Source: an uncultured Planktomarina sp.
GTDB taxonomy: Bacteria; Pseudomonadota; Alphaproteobacteria; Rhodobacterales; Rhodobacteraceae
DNA: 64,000 bases
Direction: 5' to 3'
Assembly: GCA_905182455.1 (NCBI GenBank)
Contig: CAJJBJ010000001.1
Coordinates: 38,501-102,500 of the forward strand
Under the pieces are notes generated by a model. The model made no database searches and was not told the DNA's origin. It saw only the letters and a program-made list of their open reading frames with translations. Position numbers and translations under genes: made by a program. Below, in pieces: positions 57,635-64,000 of this stretch. The first letter of the stretch is position 1. Each line of letters starts with the position of its first letter.

Positions 57635-58603
57635 ATGAAAAAACTACTCGCAGGTGCAGCCATTGCACTGACGACCTTGGCGGGCATTGCCCAAGCTGAC
57701 GGCCACGCAAATTACCCCGACCGCCCCATCATGCTGATGGTAAGCTATGGTGCAGGCGGTGCTACGGACTTCCAAGCCCGGATCGTGACTATGACCGCAG
57801 GGAACGACGATGCTTTGGGCATGCCCATCGCCATCATCAACAAACCTGGCGCAGGTGGTCGTGTCGGCTGGAATTGGTTGGCAAGCCAAGCCGAAGCAGA
57901 CGGCTATACCATGGGCGCCTACAACATCCCGCATTTCATCGCACAATCTGTTAAAGGTGGCGTTGACTACTCCGCTGCCAGCTTTGAGCCCATCGCCAAC
58001 TGGGGCGCAGACCCAGCTGTCTTCGTTGTCGCTGCAGATAGTGAATTTAATTCCATGGCCGATGTTGTTACATGGGCCAAGGCAAACCCAGGCAAACTTA
58101 CATTTTCTGGCGCAGGCCTATTTGTGGGACACCACATCGCTGCGTTGCAAATCGAAAAGGCGGCTGGCGTTAAAATGGCCTATATCCCTAATAAATCAGG
58201 CGGCTCTGGCGCTATGAAAGCCGTGATTGCGGGTGACGTTATGGCCGGCGTGAACAACCTGTCTGATGCTTTCCGCGCACGCGCTGCTGGCACAGTTAAG
58301 ATCTTGGGCGTCGCAGATTTGGAGCGCAACTCGTTCATGGAAGATGTTCCAACAATGATGGAACAAGGTCTTAATGTGGACAATGCTTCGGTTAACTTCC
58401 GCGGTGTTATGGTCCCCAAGGGCACGCCACAGGGGGTGATTGATAAGCTCGCTGCGGCAGTTCCAGCCATGTTTGCTAACAGCCGTGTTGCCGGCAAAAT
58501 GAAAGCTGGTGGTTCACCGATGCATATCATGACCCGTGATGAGGTTTTAGCCATGTGGGCCGCCCGTGAAAAGACACTAAAAGATCTGCTCGCAGGACTG
58601 TAA
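57635..58603 (+). CDS. tctC: Tripartite tricarboxylate transporter substrate-binding protein (TctC)
   Basis: A 322-residue periplasmic binding protein of the Bug/TctC family. It has a signal peptide (MKKLLAGAAIALTTLAGIAQ, cleavage about residue 21), then YPDRPIMLMVSYGAGGATDF and the pocket motif NKPGAGGRVGWNWLASQ, both typical of the family. GGGAGG precedes the ATG. As the first soluble partner in the operon it should define the substrate; adjacency to sauS/sauT suggests sulfoacetate or another small sulfonate. A 9-bp hairpin follows the gene. Confidence 0.9.
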   Translation: MKKLLAGAAIALTTLAGIAQADGHANYPDRPIMLMVSYGAGGATDFQARIVTMTAGNDDALGMPIAIINKPGAGGRVGWNWLASQAEADGYTMGAYNIPHFIAQSVKGGVDYSAASFEPIANWGADPAVFVVAADSEFNSMADVVTWAKANPGKLTFSGAGLFVGHHIAALQIEKAAGVKMAYIPNKSGGSGAMKAVIAGDVMAGVNNLSDAFRARAAGTVKILGVADLERNSFMEDVPTMMEQGLNVDNASVNFRGVMVPKGTPQGVIDKLAAAVPAMFANSRVAGKMKAGGSPMHIMTRDEVLAMWAAREKTLKDLLAGL

Positions 58604-58615
58604 GAGCATAAATGC

Positions 58616-58639
58616 GGTGGGGGCTTGCGGGCCCCCACC
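58616..58639 (+). terminator. Hairpin between tctC and sauS
   Basis: GGTGGGGGC (58616-58624) pairs perfectly with 58631-58639 over a 6-nt loop, 13 bp after the tctC stop. No U-tract follows, so it more likely protects the 3' end of the tctC message or partly blocks read-through than ends transcription completely. Confidence 0.55.
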
Positions 58640-58664
58640 TCTCCCAAACGAACGGAATTCTCCT

Positions 58665-60068
58665 ATGACAACCCCTGATGATCTTACTCAAGTAGACCTT
58701 GTGATTGCCCGTGCCCGCAAAGCCCAATTGGCGTTTGAGGCGCATGGTAGCCAGGCACGTTACGATCAAGCAGCACAAGCGGTTGGCTGGGCTATCATGG
58801 AGCCGGCACGCAATCGCAGCTTGGCCGAATTGTCAGTACAGACCACCGGATTGGGTAATGTCGCCGATAAAATCACAAAAAATCATCGCAAAACCCTCGG
58901 ACTGCTGCGCGATATAGCTGACGCTAAAACCTTTGGCGTTGTCTTGGATGATGCCAGTACTGGGATCACTGAAATTGCTCGCCCAATTGGGGTTGTGGGT
59001 GCTGTTGTGCCTTCAACCAATCCAGCGGCCACTCCAGCAAACAATATCATCAATGCGTTGAAGGGTGGCAATGCCATTGTGCTATCGCCCTCACCCAAAG
59101 GTATTCCAGCCTGTGCGCTGCTGCTGGGTTATATCTATGATGAGTTTGATAAACTGGGTTTGGATCATGATCTGGTCCAGATGGTGCCCGCCCCTGGCTC
59201 TAAAGCCAAGACGCAGCGGATGCTTGAGACCACAGATTTGGTTATTGTCACCGGCAGCCAAGACAACGTGCGCCGAGCTTACACCTGCGGAACGCCAGCC
59301 ATTGGGGTCGGTGCTGGTAATGTAACTGTGATCGTGGATGAAACCGCTGATCTTGCGGGTGCTGCGTCCAAAATCACCGCCTCCAAGACCTTCGACAACG
59401 CCACATCCTGCTCGTCAGAAAATGCGCTAGTAGTTGTAGATGCCATTTATGATGCCTTCATTTCTGCCATGGCCGCAGAAGGCGGCTGCTTAGTGCGGGA
59501 CGAAGCACCCATCATCGCCAAGCTTTGGCCAAATGGCCACCTGAACCGCGCCGTGATCGCCCAGGATGCCGATGTTATGCTTGAAGCCCTGAATATGGCG
59601 GACAGTGTTCCGCAGGGGACAAAGTTTCTCGCGGTTGAAACCTTGGGCATTGGTCCGGATCATCCCCTCTCGGGTGAAAAACTGTCACGTATTGTGGCGC
59701 TTTACCGGGCCAAAGATTTTGCCGATGCCAAGGCCATTACATCGCGCATATTGAGCCACCAAGGCGCGGGGCATTCAGTTGGCCTTCACTCAACTCTTGA
59801 TGCCCGCGCGCTGGAATTGGGCCGCGAGGTACCGACCTGCCGCGTGATCGTCAATCAAGCCCATTGCTTCGCCACTGGAGGCGCGTTTAATAACGGACTG
59901 CCATTCTCTCTTTCGATGGGCTGCGGCAGCTGGGGCGGAAATTCGATAGATGGCAATCTCAACTGGACCCATTTCATACAGACCACTAAAATTGCGCGTG
60001 AGATTCCAGCCCACGAGCCAGCTGTTGAAGATATTTTTGCGGAATATTGGGCTGCGGCTGGTAAATGA
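58665..60068 (+). CDS. sauS: Acylating sulfoacetaldehyde dehydrogenase (SauS)
   Basis: A 467-residue CoA-acylating aldehyde dehydrogenase. The AdhE/EutE-like N-terminal domain has PIGVVGAVVPSTNPAATPAN and KGGNAIVLSPSPKG; the catalytic Cys249 lies in DNATSCSSENALVVVD; the C-terminus has SHQGAGHSVGLHST and the MGCGSWGGNSIDGNLNWTHF segment typical of this clade. SauS reduces sulfoacetyl-CoA to sulfoacetaldehyde, which Xsc then cleaves with phosphate to acetyl phosphate and sulfite. The assignment rests on family resemblance and on the adjoining AMP-forming ligase, LacI regulator and importer. The ATG at 58665 begins the conserved sequence and the stop overlaps sauT by ATGA. Confidence 0.82.
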   Translation: MTTPDDLTQVDLVIARARKAQLAFEAHGSQARYDQAAQAVGWAIMEPARNRSLAELSVQTTGLGNVADKITKNHRKTLGLLRDIADAKTFGVVLDDASTGITEIARPIGVVGAVVPSTNPAATPANNIINALKGGNAIVLSPSPKGIPACALLLGYIYDEFDKLGLDHDLVQMVPAPGSKAKTQRMLETTDLVIVTGSQDNVRRAYTCGTPAIGVGAGNVTVIVDETADLAGAASKITASKTFDNATSCSSENALVVVDAIYDAFISAMAAEGGCLVRDEAPIIAKLWPNGHLNRAVIAQDADVMLEALNMADSVPQGTKFLAVETLGIGPDHPLSGEKLSRIVALYRAKDFADAKAITSRILSHQGAGHSVGLHSTLDARALELGREVPTCRVIVNQAHCFATGGAFNNGLPFSLSMGCGSWGGNSIDGNLNWTHFIQTTKIAREIPAHEPAVEDIFAEYWAAAGK

Positions 60069-61591
60069 CAATTTTTGACACAGCCCCCCCCAAAGGCACA
60101 GTGCGTGATTGGCTAGACAGCCAAGCTGAAGTTGGTGGCGCGGCGATTGCCTACAAGTTTACAGATGGCACAGCTCCCCTGTCTTGGTGTGATATGCGAG
60201 ATCGCGCACGTAACATGGCACGATATCTCACTGAATTGGGACTGACCAAAGGTGAAAGTCTCGCAGTTATGATGCCCAACGGGAAACCTGCACTTGAGGC
60301 GCTCTTTGCCAGTCTCTATGGCGGATTTCGGGTCACAATGATTAATCTTGCTGCGGGCAATGACGCCATCCGCTATGCGCTTGAACATTCCGAGGCGCGT
60401 TATGCTTTTGTAGGCAAGGCTCAACAGGATCAATTCAGCGAGACGCGGTCCAATCTGGTCGCAGCCCTCCCGGATATCCCAAGTGAAACACGCCTTGCGC
60501 AATTGCACTCCCTAGACGCCGGTGACGATGCCTTGCTTATGTACACATCAGGCACCACAGGTCGCCCAAAGGGCGTCGTGCACAGCCATAGCAGCCTTCT
60601 CGCAGGAGGATGGACGACCGCAACGGCACATGCCCTAACGCCAGCAGACTGCGGCTATTGCGTTCTACCAATCTGCCACATCAACGGGCTTTGCGTCAGT
60701 GTTATGGGCAGCCTTATTTCCCAAAGTCAACTTTTGGTTGCGCCAAAATTTTCAGCCAGTCGATTTTGGAGCGACATAGATACAGGGGCCGCCACTTGGT
60801 TTTCGGTCGTCCCTACAATCATTTCGCACCTACTCCATGGCGCAAAAGACCCCAACGAAAGCGTTAAAGCGCGTTTACGCTTTGGCAGATCCGCCAGCTC
60901 AGCTTTGGCTCCTGACGTGCAAACAGCCTTTGAGGCTAGGTTCGATGTACCGATCGTAGAAACCATGGGCATGACGGAAACGGCGGCGCAAATGCTATCA
61001 AATCCACTACCGCCGGGCTTGCGTAAAATTGGTTCGCCCGGCCTAGCTCTTGGGAATGAGGTGGCAATCCTAAGGCAAGACCTCTCCCTTGCTGATTCTG
61101 ATGAGCAGGGTGAGATCGCAATTCGTGGCCCAAATGTAATGAAGGAATACCTGAAGAACCCAGCTGCCACACAGGCTGCCTTTACCCCAGATGGATGGTT
61201 ATTGTCCGGTGACTTGGGCCACAAGGACACGGATGGCTACGTCTATGTAACCGGCCGCCTGAAAGAGTTGATTATCAAGGGCGGCGAAAACATCGCGCCC
61301 CGAGAAGTTGATGAGGCCCTCTACGCCCATGCAGATGTGGTTGAGGCCGCGGCATTTGCACGGCCCTGCAGCACATACGGCGAACGCGTGGAGGCTGCGG
61401 TTACCCTGAAACCGGGCAGCACGCTTACGTCCGAGGACTTGATCAAAATATGTATTGCAAGGCTTGGGGTTTTTAAGGCGCCTGATTACGTACATTTAAT
61501 AGGTGAGCTACCCAAAGGACCCTCTGGGAAAATTCAACGTTTGAAGCTGGCCGAAATTGTAAAGATCTACGCCACCACCATGCCTGAGTAA
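60065..61591 (+). CDS. sauT: AMP-forming sulfoacetate-CoA ligase (SauT)
   Basis: A 508-residue ANL-superfamily acyl-CoA synthetase. The AMP-binding P-loop YTSGTTGRPKGVVHSH, the A5-like VETMGMTETAAQM, the hinge GDLGHKDTDGYVYVTGRLKE with IIKGGENIAPREVDEAL, and the adenylation lysine in PKGPSGKIQRLKL are all present. In the sulfoacetate pathway SauT makes sulfoacetyl-CoA from sulfoacetate, ATP and CoA, the substrate of SauS. The start overlaps the sauS stop (ATGA), so the two enzymes are made together. Acting on sulfoacetate is inferred from the pair; the motifs alone show only an acyl-CoA ligase. Confidence 0.8.
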   Translation: MTIFDTAPPKGTVRDWLDSQAEVGGAAIAYKFTDGTAPLSWCDMRDRARNMARYLTELGLTKGESLAVMMPNGKPALEALFASLYGGFRVTMINLAAGNDAIRYALEHSEARYAFVGKAQQDQFSETRSNLVAALPDIPSETRLAQLHSLDAGDDALLMYTSGTTGRPKGVVHSHSSLLAGGWTTATAHALTPADCGYCVLPICHINGLCVSVMGSLISQSQLLVAPKFSASRFWSDIDTGAATWFSVVPTIISHLLHGAKDPNESVKARLRFGRSASSALAPDVQTAFEARFDVPIVETMGMTETAAQMLSNPLPPGLRKIGSPGLALGNEVAILRQDLSLADSDEQGEIAIRGPNVMKEYLKNPAATQAAFTPDGWLLSGDLGHKDTDGYVYVTGRLKELIIKGGENIAPREVDEALYAHADVVEAAAFARPCSTYGERVEAAVTLKPGSTLTSEDLIKICIARLGVFKAPDYVHLIGELPKGPSGKIQRLKLAEIVKIYATTMPE

Positions 61592-61626
61592 CCTAACCTG
61601 CTGTCCACACGGCCGACTGATTAGGA

Positions 61627-61938
61627 TTAGTGAGTCCAAATTCCGCGGCGATGAGTGGCAAAATTTTCACCATAGCCGCCTGCTCGGATGTTTGCGCTAC
61701 GCTTTTGTGGCTCTTGAACAGTGGCAACAATGTTTTTCGTAGAAGCGTAGTCCAATGCGGCTTCTTTGGTTTCAAATTGAAGTCGCACCTGAGTTTGGGT
61801 CTCATCGCTCGAGGTCCACCCCATGAGTGGATCCACATCCCGAGCCTCAGTTGCCGCAAATTCCAATACCCAGTGTTTGGTTTTAGCGTTGCCCGATGAC
61901 ATTGCCGTTTTGGTTGGCTGATAGATTCGTGCAAACAT
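61627..61938 (-). CDS. NDUFS4-like ETC complex I subunit
   Basis: A 103-residue protein of the alphaproteobacterial ETC complex I subunit family, homologous to mitochondrial NDUFS4. Seen are MFARIYQPTKTAMSSGNAKT, WVLEFAATEARDVDPLMGWT, and the conserved C-terminal region YGENFATHRRGIWTH. It is a peripheral accessory subunit of NADH dehydrogenase. GGAGG lies 5 nt before the ATG at 61938; the upstream ATG at 61950 overlaps that site. It stands alone between sauT and the 5S rRNA gene, away from nuo genes, as is usual. Confidence 0.9.
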   Translation of the reverse strand: MFARIYQPTKTAMSSGNAKTKHWVLEFAATEARDVDPLMGWTSSDETQTQVRLQFETKEAALDYASTKNIVATVQEPQKRSANIRAGGYGENFATHRRGIWTH

Positions 61939-62021
61939 GATGGCCTCCATTTAGGCTGTTGTAATAATATTTGCGAGTAAAACAAGAGGGGACCTAAGAT
62001 CACAGCTCAGCTTAGACCGAG

Positions 62022-62049
62022 AAAAAAGTAGACCCGCAAGGCCGCCAGT
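62022..62049 (-). terminator. Possible rRNA operon terminator
   Basis: On the minus strand, after the 5S gene, a GC-rich GGCGGCC-TTGC-GGGTC stem of modest strength is followed by a run of six T. The segment 61939-62101 is otherwise without a recognisable gene. Confidence 0.4.
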
Positions 62050-62101
62050 TAATAGAAGTATAATTTGTTTATCGTTATGAGAGAGACAATTATTTGGTTA
62101 T

Positions 62102-62239
62102 GATCTATCTAGGATTGGCGATGACCTACTCTCCCACAACTTAAGCTGCAGTACCATCGGCGCGACCATGCTTAACTGCCGAGTTCGGGATGGGATCGGG
62201 TGTTTCATTGGCGCTATGATCACCAAACCAAGATAGATC
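62102..62239 (-). repeat. Inverted repeat flanking 5S rRNA (processing stem)
   Basis: GATCTATCT (62102-62110) and its exact complement (62231-62239) flank the 5S gene and extend its terminal helix. They would form the double-stranded stalk cut by RNases when 5S rRNA is released from the precursor. Confidence 0.7.
62114..62228 (-). rRNA. rrf: 5S ribosomal RNA
   Basis: On the minus strand the sequence has the bacterial 5S pattern: CCCGATCCCATCCCGAACTC in the loop B/C region, AGTTAAGC, then GGTACTGC and GGGAGAGTAGGTC near the 3' end, with the ends pairing (TTGGTGATC... / ...ATCGCCAA). Length about 115 nt. The boundaries are estimated to within a few bases. It is the last gene of the operon, 138 bp after 23S. 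Confidence 0.95.
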
Positions 62240-62365
62240 TTAGCCTGATCGGGTTTTGAGGCCCATTTCATAGTCAGAGAGTTCCAAGTCAAATACGCTT
62301 ATGCGGCGTTTATTATTGTGTATGGCTTTCGGTCTAGTATTTGGCTGTGTCTGCCTTCTACTGGA

Positions 62366-64000
<1,635 letters not shown>

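Overview
The window looks like a chromosomal segment of a marine alphaproteobacterium of the Roseobacter group (Rhodobacterales). This is an inference from gene content: the phaR-phaP-phaC / phaZ block, a PccR-type regulator beside propionyl-CoA carboxylase genes, a short prolyl-tRNA synthetase, a DUF1194 protein, an HdaA-like protein, an NDUFS4-like complex I accessory protein, and many TRAP/TTT/ABC uptake systems. Base composition is moderate. No transposase, phage or CRISPR array is visible.

Layout. (1) 1-7.8 kb: a tightly overlapping operon with two amino-acid-type ABC permeases, two glutamine-synthetase-family ligases, a class I glutamine amidotransferase, a PuuB-like FAD oxidase and a class III aminotransferase, most simply read as a gamma-glutamylation route for an amine or polyamine. 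(2) 7.8-12.2 kb: polyhydroxyalkanoate synthesis and mobilisation (phaR, phaP, phaC; divergent phaZ), with PhaR-type CTGC-N3-GCAG sites before phaP. (3) 12.2-24.4 kb: housekeeping genes (rsgA, thrS, csp, thyX, gloA, sdhE, aspC, MATE) interspersed with five broken or remnant coding regions and a small inverted-repeat insertion. (4) 24.4-38.6 kb: parE, YdcZ, an Ldh_2 oxidoreductase, lolD/lolC, proS, an AI-2E family protein, an hdaA-like gene, ppk-ppx, a DnaJ-domain protein and a VOC protein. (5) 38.6-48.3 kb: propionyl-CoA assimilation: methylmalonyl-CoA mutase, pccA, a small unknown gene, pccB, an MFS exporter and the ScfR/PccR regulator, with a cluster of TGCAAA half-sites upstream of pccB. (6) 48.3-61.6 kb: betaine aldehyde dehydrogenase with a DMT transporter, a TRAP transporter, a LacI regulator, and divergently a tripartite tricarboxylate transporter (tctABC order) followed by genes best read as acylating sulfoacetaldehyde dehydrogenase (SauS) and sulfoacetate-CoA ligase (SauT). 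(7) 61.6-64 kb: an NDUFS4-like gene and the 3' end of an rRNA operon (5S and part of 23S) on the minus strand.

The most interesting system is the LacI-TTT-SauS-SauT block: a probable sulfoacetate uptake and activation operon that uses a TTT importer, with a LacI-type operator in the divergent promoter and a TRAP operon on the other side of the regulator. The enzyme expected to finish the pathway (Xsc) is not in the window. The second theme is gene decay between about 13.4 and 23.0 kb: an in-frame TGA with loss of the catalytic serine in a hydrolase, a frameshift in an ArsC/Spx-like gene, a TGA in a small ORF, a TAG in an unknown ORF and a short-chain dehydrogenase tail next to an inverted repeat, all beside long genes that are intact.
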